From Mycolicibacterium vinylchloridicum (lineage in GTDB: Bacteria; Actinomycetota; Actinomycetes; Mycobacteriales; Mycobacteriaceae), in contig NZ_JACBJQ010000027.1 in NCBI RefSeq assembly GCF_013404075.1, positions 24,129 to 88,128 of the forward strand: a stretch of 64,000 nucleotides of DNA. The letters run 5' to 3'. Below are positions 52,583-61,623 of this stretch, piece by piece; within the stretch, counting starts at the first letter, position 1; every line of letters begins with the position of its first letter. A model generated the notes under the pieces. It saw only the letters and a program-made list of their open reading frames with translations, was not told the DNA's origin and made no database searches. The position numbers and the translations under genes are program-made.

Positions 52583-52771
52583 CTACCTCGTGAAGAACCG
52601 CAGTGTCTGCACTTCGGTGTCCTGCACTAAGGTCCACCCGCCGTGTACGGGATCACCTCTCTCGCGCATCACTTTCGCTGCGTCGAGCAGCACGGTATCG
52701 AGACTGGCCCGCAAGACCGCGGTTCTGCCCTCGTCGTCGTAGAGCCCCAGCCGTCGGCGGACTCGCTCAAC
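52583..52771 (-). pseudogene. Remnant or startless ORF downstream of the Type ISP gene
   Basis: A minus-strand frame ends VHGGWTLVQDTEVQTLRFFTR before TAG at 52583 and contains VERVRRRLGLYDDEGRTAVL and RASLDTVLLDAAKVMRERGD. Its composition looks coding (helical, charged), but it has no ATG, GTG or TTG before an in-frame stop near 52854. It is probably a 5'-truncated gene; alternatively an error or unusual start. No family recognised. The rest of 52378-52852 holds nothing else that I can support. Confidence 0.45.
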
Positions 52772-52852
52772 ATGTCGGTCACCATCGCTGGAAGCTATCG
52801 CGGTGGACCGACAACGAGTCGGAGTCCGACACGTAGCCCCAGCAGTCGGGTC

Positions 52853-55800
52853 CTATGCGCTTTCGGCGAGCCCGTCGACGATCTTCATCGTCTCCACAGC
52901 GACGGTCGTGACCTTGGCGACCAGATCAACGATGTACCGCGGGTCGTCGTGCTCGTCGCACCAATCGTTGGGGTCGTTCTTGATGCCCGACGGCTTGTCG
53001 ATCTTGACCTGGTACCGGTCAATGATCCAGGCCAAAGCCGACCGGGAGCCGAGCATGTACCTCTCGGCGTCCTCGGGGATGCCGGTGATCGTGACTTTCG
53101 GGTTGTAGATCAGCTTCGTGTAGTCATCGACGTTCTTGCCGGTCTCGGAGTCCTTCTTCTTGGCCCACTTCAGCTTGGTCACCTGCCAGGTCTCGCGATC
53201 AGCCGGATCAGCGCCGGGCTTGAGCTGCACGTCGACCGGATAGGGTTCAACGTCTTCGTACCCGACGTGGAGGTCCGACAGGGCTTGGCCAGCTGATGCA
53301 AGTTGCTCGAACCGCTCCAGCGTTTCCGGAGTTGGAATGTGCGGCAGCATCTTCTTCAGGTCCGCCGCGTACGTCGATCGGTAGGCCGGGTCGTGCAGCA
53401 GGCCGTAGACGTAGAAGAAGATGTCGTCTTTGGTGACTTGGTCGCCGATCGCCTCTTGGTACAGCTTCAGGATCTCGTCGGTAATGTTGTCGACCCTGCG
53501 GTACCCGTACTCATCCGGCTCGTCGGAGTCTCGGGTATCAAGTGCAAGGCTGCCATCTTCGGGGTCGGCCTTTTCGTAGGTCCATCGCGGGAAGAACTGG
53601 CCGGTGTCGAGCAAGTGCAGGTTAGGCAGCAGATCGGTCATAAACGCCGTGAACTCGAAGTGCGAAGCTGGGCCGGTAAGCAGGATGCCGAGGTTCCGGT
53701 GGTTTGACGTCGGGAAAATCGACGGCAGCTGGTAACGCCGCTCGTTCAAGTGTTGGTGGAAGTACACGTGCTGCTGCTGGAACGGTCGGTATGCGCCGCA
53801 AATTAGGGAATCCGAATCGAACGCGAACTGCGCACCGCGAGCGAGAAACTGCTTGGCACTTGAGTTCCAGCTGAACCGTGTCGAGTCGACTTCGACGAAC
53901 GCGTCCACCGCCGCTTTCCGGTCGGTGATCCGGTTCTGCTCGCAGTACGCATCGAACCCTCGGACCTGGCCGTTATAGAAATCGATCATCCGTCGCACGT
54001 TCGCCTCGACCGCTGCGCGCGAGGAGTTGTAGCACCACGAATCGCGACCCGTGGCAAGACCGAGTGAGTAGCTACCGAAAACCGCCAATCCTCCGGACTT
54101 GCTACCGATCACCGGCCACACAGCGAAGTCGCCGCTGCGCTGGCTGATCCAGTCACCGTGCTCGTTGGGTCTGATCGACTGCCATTCAACGGATTCAAGG
54201 TCCCCGCCCGCGACGATCTCCAGCTTCTGCTCGCGGGTCAGGTAGTCGCCGATGTCTCGATACTTGACCTCGCATGGTCCGCTACTTATGGGGTCCTTCA
54301 CGCCGATGAGGATCGCAACGGTGTTGCGGCTTCCAGACCCGAAGACCTTGCCGCCCTCCTTCCGTGAAAGCTCACCCGCAGTCCGCTGGTTGCCGCGCAG
54401 GTTGTAGACGTAGATCTGGCTGTATTCATCAGCCAGCGACAAGCGGATGCCGTCGGCGGTGTTGCCGTCGATCCAACCGCCGTTCGATACGAACGCAACG
54501 ACGCCCTGCTCGCCGATCCGGTCGGTGGCCCATCGGAAGGCGCGGAGATAGGAGTCGTACAAGGTCCGCTGACTTGTGGCTGTCGATCTCTTCGCGTAGG
54601 TATCCGCGATTCGGCGGTCCAGCGTCGGGTAGGAGACATTCGCGTTGAGATCATTCGCCGAGGTCTGCCCCACCGAGTACGGCGGGTTTCCTACAACGAT
54701 GTGAATCGGAGCCGCGAGCTGCTTGACAATCCGAGAGTTGTTCTGCGGGAACATCTCCGTGTCCATCGAGTCGTCATCTTCGGTCATCTGGAAGGTGTCC
54801 GTCAGGACGATGCCCTCGAACGGGCTGTACTCGGCCTTGGTCAGCGCGTGGTAGGTGGTCTCGATGTTCACCGCAGCGATGTAGTACGCGAGCAGCATGA
54901 TCTCGTTGGCGTGCAACTCACTGGCGTACTTGCGGGCGAGGTCCTCTGGACGAACCAAACCCGATTGCATAAGCCGCGTGATGAACGTGCCGGTGCCGGT
55001 GAATGGGTCGAGGACGTGGACGGCATTGTCGGTGAGTCCGCGGCCGAAGGCTTCGCGGGAGGCGTGGTCGGCTGCGCGGAGGATGAAGTCGACGATCTCG
55101 ACCGGCGTGTACACGATGCCCAGTGCCTCGGCCTGTTTCGCGAACCCGACTTTGAAGAACTTCTCGTAGAGTTCGGCAATCACCTGCTGCTTGCCGTCGG
55201 CGGTGGTGACCTCTGAGGCGCGGACCCGCACCGAGTCGTAGAAGCCCTGGAGGTGCTCGGTCTCGGCTTCCAAACCTGCCCCACCGAGCTGGTCGACCAT
55301 CGCCTGCATCGTCTTCGACACAGGGTTGTGCGCAGCGAACTCGTGGCCGGCGAACAGAGCGTCGAAGACCGGCGCGGTAATCAGGTGCTGCGCGAGCATC
55401 GAGATCGCGTCATCGCGGCTGATGGAGTCATTGAGGTTGTCCTGCAACCCCTTGTGGAACTTCGCGAACGCCTCAGTCACCGTAGGGTCCGCCCCGTCGA
55501 TCAGGACCTTGATCCGGGCGATCAGGGCCGCGGCGATGTCGGCGACATCCTTGGCCCAGTCTTCCCAGTAGGTGCGGGTGCCGACCTTGTCGACGATGCG
55601 GGTGTAGATCGCCTCCTGCCACTCCGAGAGCGAGAACAACGCCATCTGGGACGCCAGCCGCCCGCCATCGGAACCATTCCCGTCCGCGACACCGACGGCC
55701 GGGTCGGAACCGGTGTCACCGTCGCCGGTAGGTCCTGTGTTCTCACCGCTGCCGATGCTCTCCGGATTCTCCGTCGTCGGACCGATGTGCCCACCGAGCA

Positions 55801-57802
55801 GTTGATCGGAACCCTGCCCGGTGGCTTGCAGTTCCGAGGCGGCGTTCAGTGCGATCGAGTTGACCATCGCGTTGAACCGGTCGTCGTGAGCGCGCAGAGC
55901 GTTGAGGACCTGCCACACCACCTTGAAGCGGCGATTATCCGAAAGGGCTTGTGACGGTGAGACACCGGCCGGGACCGCGACCGGCAGGATGATGTAGCCG
56001 TAGTCCTTTCCCTCGGACTTGCGCATGACCCGGCCCACCGACTGCACCACATCGACAACGCTGTTGCGGGGATGCAGGAACATCACAGCGTCCAGTGCCG
56101 GCACGTCGACGCCCTCGGACAGGCACCGGGCGTTGGACAGGATGCGGCATTCGTTCTCCGGCAGCGGCGCTTTCAGCCATTGCAGCTCTCGGTTGCGTTC
56201 CAGCGCGTTGTAGGTGCCGTCGACGTGGCGGACCTGCACGGCGAGATCCAGATTGGTGGTGTTCACATCATGGCCGTCGTCGATGCTGTCGCTGAGCATC
56301 TCTCGGTAGGTCTCCACGACTCGGGGGAACAGATCCGCGACCTTTTTCGACGCGGCGATGTCCCTCGCGAACGCGACCGCCCGGCGCATCGGCGCCTCGC
56401 CCGGCGCGAATCCCTGACCGTCCGGGGTCTTGCCGGCACGTTTGGCGAGGCCGTTCCAGGCGCCGACGATCTTCGTCGCGTCGTCGAGGCGCAGGTCTCC
56501 GTCGGGGCCAGCGAGCTGGGCCTGCAACGGCGCGGCGACCATCTCCTCGTCTACGGTGAGCACCAGGACCTTGTAGTCGGTGAGCAAGCCCCGCTCCACG
56601 GCCTCACCGAACGACAGGCGATGGAACTCAGGGCCGTACTTCGTCTCGTCGTCCATCGAGGTGATCTCGGCGGAATGCTCGTCAGCCTTCGCCTTCACCG
56701 TCTCGTCGTAGATCCGCGGGGTCGCCGTCATGTACAGGCGGCGGGTCGCGTGCAGGTAGTCCTCGTCGTGGACCCGCACGAAGTTCGACTCGTCGGCACC
56801 CTCCAGCGTGACACCGGTGGTGCGGTGCGCCTCGTCGCAGATCACCAGATCGAACGGCGCCACACCCAACTTCTGCGCGTCCGCAATGACCGGCAGTGAC
56901 TGGTAGGTCGTGAACACGACGGTCAGGCCCTTCGCGCGCTTGCGGTGCTCCATCTCGTGCGCCAGCTTCGCCGCGTTCGTGGTCACTGGGATCGCCACGT
57001 CGTAGGTGTTGATGTCCTCGGCCGCGCGGGACACCTTCGTGTCCGAGCAGACAGCGAACGCACGCAGGTCCAGCTGTGTTTGCGCCGTCCACTCCCGCAG
57101 CGTCTGGCTCAGCAGGGAGATCGACGGGACCGCGAACAGAATCCTTGCGCTACCACCGTTCTCAGTTGCGGTTCGCTCGGCGATCTTGAGCGCGGTGAAC
57201 GTCTTGCCGGTGCCGCACGCCATGATCAGCTTGCCGCGGTCGTTGCCGGCGGCGAAACGCGCGAACACCTTCTCGATCGCGGTGGTTTGATGCTGACGCG
57301 GCTCGTGACGGGTCGCCTCGGAGACGTCGATCTGTAGGTCGCCGTCCACCCAGGCGATGTCCCAGTCGATCGGCGAGTCCGCGATCTCCGCCAGACCGAT
57401 TCGCTGCACAGGAATCGTCTGATCCTCGAGGGCGTCCTCGGCGTTCTTTCCCCATCGGTCAGTGGTGGAGATGATGATCCGGTTGTTGAACGGGTTCTTA
57501 CCCGACGCGGTGAAGAACGAGTCGATGTCCTCTTTGCGCAGCGTGTGCGTCGGCTCGTAGAACTTGCACTGGATCGCCGTGTACTCACCACTGTCACGCT
57601 CACGCGCAACGAGATCAATTCCTGTGTCGGGCTTACCTTTCCGGCCAGGCCAATCTATCCACCGCCACACTTCGTCGTACTGCTGCGACAGCAGCGGATC
57701 GAGGTCGAAGTAGCGGACCATGAGCTTCTCGAACTTGGTCCCGCGTTCCGAGTTCGACGGCGCTTCGCGGAACGCATCCATCACCTCGTGGATCGAACCC
57801 AT
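52853..57802 (-). CDS. Single-chain Type ISP restriction-modification enzyme
   Basis: A 1649-residue protein uniting nuclease, translocase, methylase and target recognition, as in LlaGI/LlaBIII (about 1570 residues). An N-terminal Mrr-like nuclease (GTKFEKLM, then D and QCK about residues 63-80), SF2 helicase motor (Walker A ACGTGKT about 197; CDEAH about 321), N6-adenine methylase (AdoMet motif LDPFTGTG about 929; NPPY about 1038) and C-terminal recognition domain follow in order. It cuts unmethylated foreign DNA after translocation. ATG 57802 follows GTAGGGGAACA. Confidence 0.9.
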   Translation of the reverse strand: MGSIHEVMDAFREAPSNSERGTKFEKLMVRYFDLDPLLSQQYDEVWRWIDWPGRKGKPDTGIDLVARERDSGEYTAIQCKFYEPTHTLRKEDIDSFFTASGKNPFNNRIIISTTDRWGKNAEDALEDQTIPVQRIGLAEIADSPIDWDIAWVDGDLQIDVSEATRHEPRQHQTTAIEKVFARFAAGNDRGKLIMACGTGKTFTALKIAERTATENGGSARILFAVPSISLLSQTLREWTAQTQLDLRAFAVCSDTKVSRAAEDINTYDVAIPVTTNAAKLAHEMEHRKRAKGLTVVFTTYQSLPVIADAQKLGVAPFDLVICDEAHRTTGVTLEGADESNFVRVHDEDYLHATRRLYMTATPRIYDETVKAKADEHSAEITSMDDETKYGPEFHRLSFGEAVERGLLTDYKVLVLTVDEEMVAAPLQAQLAGPDGDLRLDDATKIVGAWNGLAKRAGKTPDGQGFAPGEAPMRRAVAFARDIAASKKVADLFPRVVETYREMLSDSIDDGHDVNTTNLDLAVQVRHVDGTYNALERNRELQWLKAPLPENECRILSNARCLSEGVDVPALDAVMFLHPRNSVVDVVQSVGRVMRKSEGKDYGYIILPVAVPAGVSPSQALSDNRRFKVVWQVLNALRAHDDRFNAMVNSIALNAASELQATGQGSDQLLGGHIGPTTENPESIGSGENTGPTGDGDTGSDPAVGVADGNGSDGGRLASQMALFSLSEWQEAIYTRIVDKVGTRTYWEDWAKDVADIAAALIARIKVLIDGADPTVTEAFAKFHKGLQDNLNDSISRDDAISMLAQHLITAPVFDALFAGHEFAAHNPVSKTMQAMVDQLGGAGLEAETEHLQGFYDSVRVRASEVTTADGKQQVIAELYEKFFKVGFAKQAEALGIVYTPVEIVDFILRAADHASREAFGRGLTDNAVHVLDPFTGTGTFITRLMQSGLVRPEDLARKYASELHANEIMLLAYYIAAVNIETTYHALTKAEYSPFEGIVLTDTFQMTEDDDSMDTEMFPQNNSRIVKQLAAPIHIVVGNPPYSVGQTSANDLNANVSYPTLDRRIADTYAKRSTATSQRTLYDSYLRAFRWATDRIGEQGVVAFVSNGGWIDGNTADGIRLSLADEYSQIYVYNLRGNQRTAGELSRKEGGKVFGSGSRNTVAILIGVKDPISSGPCEVKYRDIGDYLTREQKLEIVAGGDLESVEWQSIRPNEHGDWISQRSGDFAVWPVIGSKSGGLAVFGSYSLGLATGRDSWCYNSSRAAVEANVRRMIDFYNGQVRGFDAYCEQNRITDRKAAVDAFVEVDSTRFSWNSSAKQFLARGAQFAFDSDSLICGAYRPFQQQHVYFHQHLNERRYQLPSIFPTSNHRNLGILLTGPASHFEFTAFMTDLLPNLHLLDTGQFFPRWTYEKADPEDGSLALDTRDSDEPDEYGYRRVDNITDEILKLYQEAIGDQVTKDDIFFYVYGLLHDPAYRSTYAADLKKMLPHIPTPETLERFEQLASAGQALSDLHVGYEDVEPYPVDVQLKPGADPADRETWQVTKLKWAKKKDSETGKNVDDYTKLIYNPKVTITGIPEDAERYMLGSRSALAWIIDRYQVKIDKPSGIKNDPNDWCDEHDDPRYIVDLVAKVTTVAVETMKIVDGLAESA

Positions 57803-58134
57803 TGTTCCCCTACCTGTCGACACGTGCGTCAGAGAGCCTAAGCTGCGCAGGCGGTGGAGACTGAGGGTTCAAAGGGTACGCGTGTCGTGGATTCTGTCGG
57901 TCCGCGGCGATGGCCACCGCAATTACATGACGCCGAGACGACGAATTTGCTACGTCGAATTGAAGGACTGCGCCTCCGCCACGCGTGTCAGGCTAGGACG
58001 ACACCGCGACGTAGGGATGCTGCCAGGATCCATCGCGCTAGATCTGCGATCTTTCTGGCTACCTACCGGCTGGGCGGCAGTCGTGTCCACCGGCTGTGTC
58101 ATAACTGTGTGCAAAGCTGCGTGCACATCCGGTT
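57803..58134. promoter_or_regulatory. Divergent intergenic region, 332 bp
   Basis: It separates the minus-strand Type ISP gene from the plus-strand Rad50-like operon and must hold both promoters. I see no clear -10/-35 pair, palindrome or LexA-like TCGAAC-N4-GTTCGA site in it; small open frames are not convincing. Confidence 0.4.
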
Positions 58135-60606
58135 GTGAGGGGCGTGACAGTGGACGGTGCAGGGCTCGGCGGTTCGGTCGAGGCGGAGGTATGGGAGCTA
58201 CTGGCCGACAACGAGGCGGTTGCCGACGAGACCGTCTACCTCGTCGCCGCGGCGATGCGGGGAGACGACGAGTTCGCCGATCAACTCGGTGGGGACGCAC
58301 CGCCACCGGAGCAGCCCAAGATAGAGACGACCGGCGCTCCGCCGCCGCTGCGCGCCTTCCTCCGTTCCATCACGGTGTCGGGGTTCCGCGGCGTAGGCCC
58401 GCGCGCCACCTTGGAGGTGAACCCCTACCGCGGGATCACAGTGATCAGCGGCCGCAACGGCTCCGGCAAGTCCAGCTTCGCCGAGGCCCTGGAGTACGCG
58501 CTCACCGGCACCAGCTACCGGTGGGAGGCCAAGAAGGGTCAGCACTGGCAGGCATCGTGGCGGAACCTGCATGCCGGCGAACCGGCATCCATCAAGGTCG
58601 ACTTCGCGATGGAACCCGACGATGACCGCGCAGGAACCGTCGCCACCGTCGGTGTGGACTGGTCGCCGGGCTGCAGCCTGAACGCGGCCGAACGCTGGTC
58701 GCAGATCAAGGGACAGAAGCGTGAGACGGTTGCCGCACTGGGATGGGGTCAGGCGCTCAAGACTCACCGGCCACTGATGTCGTACGACGAGCTCGGCGGA
58801 GTCTTCGAGGAGGGGCAGGCCGCGTTGTACGACGCGCTCGACACGCTGCTCGGGCTCGACGAGGTCGCCGCGGCCGAGGGCCGGCTCAAGGACGCCGAGA
58901 AGCAGCTCGGTGGGGCGCGCAAGACGGCGAACGACGCCCGCACCCGTCTGCGCAACTCCCTGAGCGAGGTCACCGACCCGCGGGCTGAACAGGTGAAGAA
59001 GCTCACCGCGCGCGTGCCCTACGACCTCGACGCGATCACGGCGACGACGTTGGGTACAGCGACCGAGCAGGCCGCCACCATCGCGAAGCTGCGGAAGATC
59101 GCGGCGCTCGAAGTCCCGCCGACAGCCAGGGCCACCGAGGTCGCCGACGAGTTGCGCGCGGCCATCGAGGCGCACGTGGCCGGGGCCGACTCCGCATTGA
59201 AGGCGCTGGCCTCGCGGGCGGCGCTGCTACGCGATGCTCTGCATCTGCACGCCGACACCGGCGATGGGGCCTGCCCGGTGTGCGAGACCGGAACCCTCGA
59301 CGGCGACTGGCGCGCCGCGGCCGAGGAACGCCTGAGGGCGGCTGAAGCGAGCACTACGAAGCATCAGGCCCTGGCGTTGCGACTGAAGCAGGCCCGGTCG
59401 GCGGCCGACGACTTCTTCGGAGAGGTCACCGATGTGGCCGCAGTTGAGGGAGTCGAACTGGCCGCGCTGGCACGGTTCGGCGCGGCGCTGAAGGACGCGT
59501 GCACTGCGCCGGGCACCCTTGCCGACCAGCCCGGCCACGTCGAGCTGGCCGCCATGGAACTCGACGAGGCCGCCGCGGCGCTGCGCAAGGAAGCCGCAGA
59601 GCGCGCGGACAGTCTGGAGGACGCGTGGGCGCCCACCGCCGGTGCGATCGTCGCCTGGGCCGAGCTGGAGACCGCGGCGCGCAAGGACGACGCCAGCCTG
59701 GACGAGGTCAAGCGGGCGTTGAAATGCCTGCGCGAGGCAGCCGACACGCTGCGGGAGCGGCGCCTGGCACCGATGGTGGAACAGACCGGTGAGTTCTGGG
59801 AGCGGATGCGGCACGAGAGCAACGTCGACATCGGCAGTATCAGCCTCGAGGGAGTGGCCAACCGTCGTCACGTCGTCGTCGACGGTGCTGTGGACGGGGT
59901 GTCGACCGGCGCGCTGACGGTGATGAGCCAAGGCGAGCTGCACGCGTTGGCGCTCGCCATGTTCATTCCGCGTGCCACCACGCCCGCGAGCCCATTCCGC
60001 TTTCTGGTGCTCGACGACCCGATCCAGGCCATGGACCCCGCCAAGATCGCGGGGTTCCTCGACGTGCTCGTGGAGCTCGGCAAGACGCGGCAGGTGATCG
60101 TGTTCTCGCACGACGACCGGTTGCCGGCTGCGATCCGCGCACGATCTGTGCCGGCCCAGCTGCTCGACGTCACTCGGGAGCAGGGGTCGTTGGTCGTGGT
60201 GAAGGCGAACGACCTACCCGCAGACCGGTACGTCGCCGACGCCGAGGCCCTCATCCTCGACGACGACATCGACGACCTGATCAAGCGGAAGGCGGCACCA
60301 GGCCTGTTCCGGATGGCGATCGAAGCCGCCGCCCACCAGCGGTATTTCGGTGAACGTGCGAAGGCCGGCGCCGCCTACCACGAGACCGACACCGCGTGGG
60401 AGGAGGCGAAGACCACCCAGCGGAGAGTGGCGTTGACTATTACCGGGACCCTCGACGGGGACGTATCCGGCTGGAAGTCGTATCGAGCGCACAGATTCCC
60501 GACACTGGCGATTTCCGCGTCAGGCACCCACCGCGGGGCCACGCTGGACCGCGGCACCATCCAGAACCTTCGCGACACCGTCCGCGACATCGTGGAGGGA
60601 CGGTGA
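58135..60606 (+). CDS. Rad50/SMC-like ATPase with zinc hook
   Basis: An 823-residue ABC-type ATPase. Order: about 75 unknown residues, ATPase N-half (Walker A GRNGSGKSS, 106-114), long alpha-helical coils, zinc-hook motif CPVC (380-383), more coils, signature SQGEL (about 598-602), Walker B FLVLDDP (623-629), D-loop QAMD and His659 in VIVFSHD. It resembles Rad50/RecN-like DNA-end or DNA-tethering proteins in defence operons. GTG 58135; GTG 58144 and 58150 are alternatives. The stop overlaps the next gene (GTGA). Confidence 0.85.
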   Translation: MRGVTVDGAGLGGSVEAEVWELLADNEAVADETVYLVAAAMRGDDEFADQLGGDAPPPEQPKIETTGAPPPLRAFLRSITVSGFRGVGPRATLEVNPYRGITVISGRNGSGKSSFAEALEYALTGTSYRWEAKKGQHWQASWRNLHAGEPASIKVDFAMEPDDDRAGTVATVGVDWSPGCSLNAAERWSQIKGQKRETVAALGWGQALKTHRPLMSYDELGGVFEEGQAALYDALDTLLGLDEVAAAEGRLKDAEKQLGGARKTANDARTRLRNSLSEVTDPRAEQVKKLTARVPYDLDAITATTLGTATEQAATIAKLRKIAALEVPPTARATEVADELRAAIEAHVAGADSALKALASRAALLRDALHLHADTGDGACPVCETGTLDGDWRAAAEERLRAAEASTTKHQALALRLKQARSAADDFFGEVTDVAAVEGVELAALARFGAALKDACTAPGTLADQPGHVELAAMELDEAAAALRKEAAERADSLEDAWAPTAGAIVAWAELETAARKDDASLDEVKRALKCLREAADTLRERRLAPMVEQTGEFWERMRHESNVDIGSISLEGVANRRHVVVDGAVDGVSTGALTVMSQGELHALALAMFIPRATTPASPFRFLVLDDPIQAMDPAKIAGFLDVLVELGKTRQVIVFSHDDRLPAAIRARSVPAQLLDVTREQGSLVVVKANDLPADRYVADAEALILDDDIDDLIKRKAAPGLFRMAIEAAAHQRYFGERAKAGAAYHETDTAWEEAKTTQRRVALTITGTLDGDVSGWKSYRAHRFPTLAISASGTHRGATLDRGTIQNLRDTVRDIVEGR

Positions 60607-61007
60607 CTAGCGACGCCGAGGTCCTGCTCGCACGGGCCGACAAACTCCTCGACTCCCCGGACCGCACCGCATTGGGCAACTCCGCCCGGTTGGCGGCGTT
60701 CCTCGCACGGCAGGCCGTGGAGGACCTGATCGACGCCCGCTGCGCGGAGCTGACGGGAGTCCAGCTAGTTGTCGGGACCGCGAGCGCGAGACTTGCGGTG
60801 CTCAAGTCCCTCGACAAGACACCGGCGGGTCCGGCCCTCATCGACGCCTGGCACCAGTTGACCGGCTTTTGTCACCATCACGCGTACCAGCTGTCGCCGA
60901 CGGTGCCGGAGGTGCGGGCGCAGTGTGCCGCGGTCGAGCGGGCCTGCCTCGGGCGAATGTCCGAATCGTCGCCAGGTTCCGCGCCTGGCGATACGGTCAG
61001 CCCGTGA
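60603..61007 (+). CDS. HEPN-like helical protein
   Basis: A 134-residue helical protein resembling the actinobacterial HEPN (SAV_6107-like) group: ARLAAFLARQAVEDLIDARC, then WHQLTGFCHHHAYQLSPTVP. The catalytic HEPN RxxxxH motif is absent, so RNase activity is doubtful; it may bind RNA or its partner. GTG 60603 overlaps the Rad50-like stop and its own stop overlaps the nuclease start (GTGA). Function in the operon unknown. Confidence 0.6.
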   Translation: MTSDAEVLLARADKLLDSPDRTALGNSARLAAFLARQAVEDLIDARCAELTGVQLVVGTASARLAVLKSLDKTPAGPALIDAWHQLTGFCHHHAYQLSPTVPEVRAQCAAVERACLGRMSESSPGSAPGDTVSP

Positions 61008-61486
61008 TCGCCGCGTTCAAACGTCCCAAGCTCACAACCCAGCAGGTCGGCTCGGCTGGGGAGCATTTCGTCGCTGCCGAGATCCACCGGCGCGGTGGCT
61101 ACGCCGTGACGTTCTCCGGGAACATGCACGACATCGACCTGCTAGCCAGCGACGCCGGCCACGACCGCGTGATCAGCATCCAGGTCAAGACGAAGACGGC
61201 CGGCGCGTGGCAGACGAGCACGAAGCGGGGTAAGAAGCGGAGGGCACCCGAGGTCGAGACGAAGTACTGGGTACTCGTCGACCTCGGAAAGGCATACCCC
61301 GAGTTCTACATCGTGCCGGAGTGGTGGATGGAGAACGATATCCACACAGCGCACAGCAAGTACCTCGCGGACTCCGGCGGCCACCGCGTCAAGAATGACG
61401 CGAGCACCCACCACGCGATCCCGGTGGCCCGCATCGCCGAGTGGAAGGACCGGTGGGACGTGATGGAGATCCTGCCGACCGCGTGA
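61004..61486 (+). CDS. PD-(D/E)XK-like nuclease
   Basis: A 160-residue protein with a restriction-endonuclease-like core: Glu20 in GSAGEHFVAAEI, Asp45 in MHDIDLLAS and the Gln-x-Lys in SIQVKTK (about 60-62), the layout of Holliday-resolvase-like PD-(D/E)XK enzymes. A Lys/Arg-rich stretch (TKRGKKRRAPEVE) could bind DNA. GTG 61004 overlaps the HEPN-like stop. Activity inferred. Confidence 0.65.
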   Translation: MIAAFKRPKLTTQQVGSAGEHFVAAEIHRRGGYAVTFSGNMHDIDLLASDAGHDRVISIQVKTKTAGAWQTSTKRGKKRRAPEVETKYWVLVDLGKAYPEFYIVPEWWMENDIHTAHSKYLADSGGHRVKNDASTHHAIPVARIAEWKDRWDVMEILPTA

Positions 61487-61623
61487 GACCAAGCGGGTTC
61501 CGCATCCAGGACGACGCAGCGGCGATGTGGTTCTGGAAGGCGCTCGGCGGGACCGATCTCGCGGCGCCATGTGGCCCAATAGTTCTGCGGCGACGTGTCG
61601 TGCTGGCTGTCGCTTCGATCGTC

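Larger units (their letters stand above)
49131..52600. mobile_element. Integrative element module in tRNA-Phe
   Basis: Integrase, excisionase-like HTH, FtsK/Tra ATPase and Pra-like genes run on the minus strand directly after tRNA-Phe, the layout of actinomycete integrative and conjugative elements. The left edge (attL) is expected at the tRNA 3' end. No RepSA-type initiator and no repeated tRNA 3' segment (attR) are seen inside the window, so the element may be partial or larger than the window. Confidence 0.65.

Noticed and set aside
52643..53296. 217-codon plus-strand frame in the RM/module joint
   Set aside because: Most of it is antisense to the Type ISP gene, and no domain is visible.
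57803..58134. SOS box or toxin-antitoxin pair in the divergent gap
   Set aside because: No LexA-like palindrome and no paired small ORFs with start sites were found.
60603..61007. Catalytic HEPN RNase motif RxxxxH
   Set aside because: The expected Arg is missing before the HHHAY segment, so only a HEPN-like fold is claimed.
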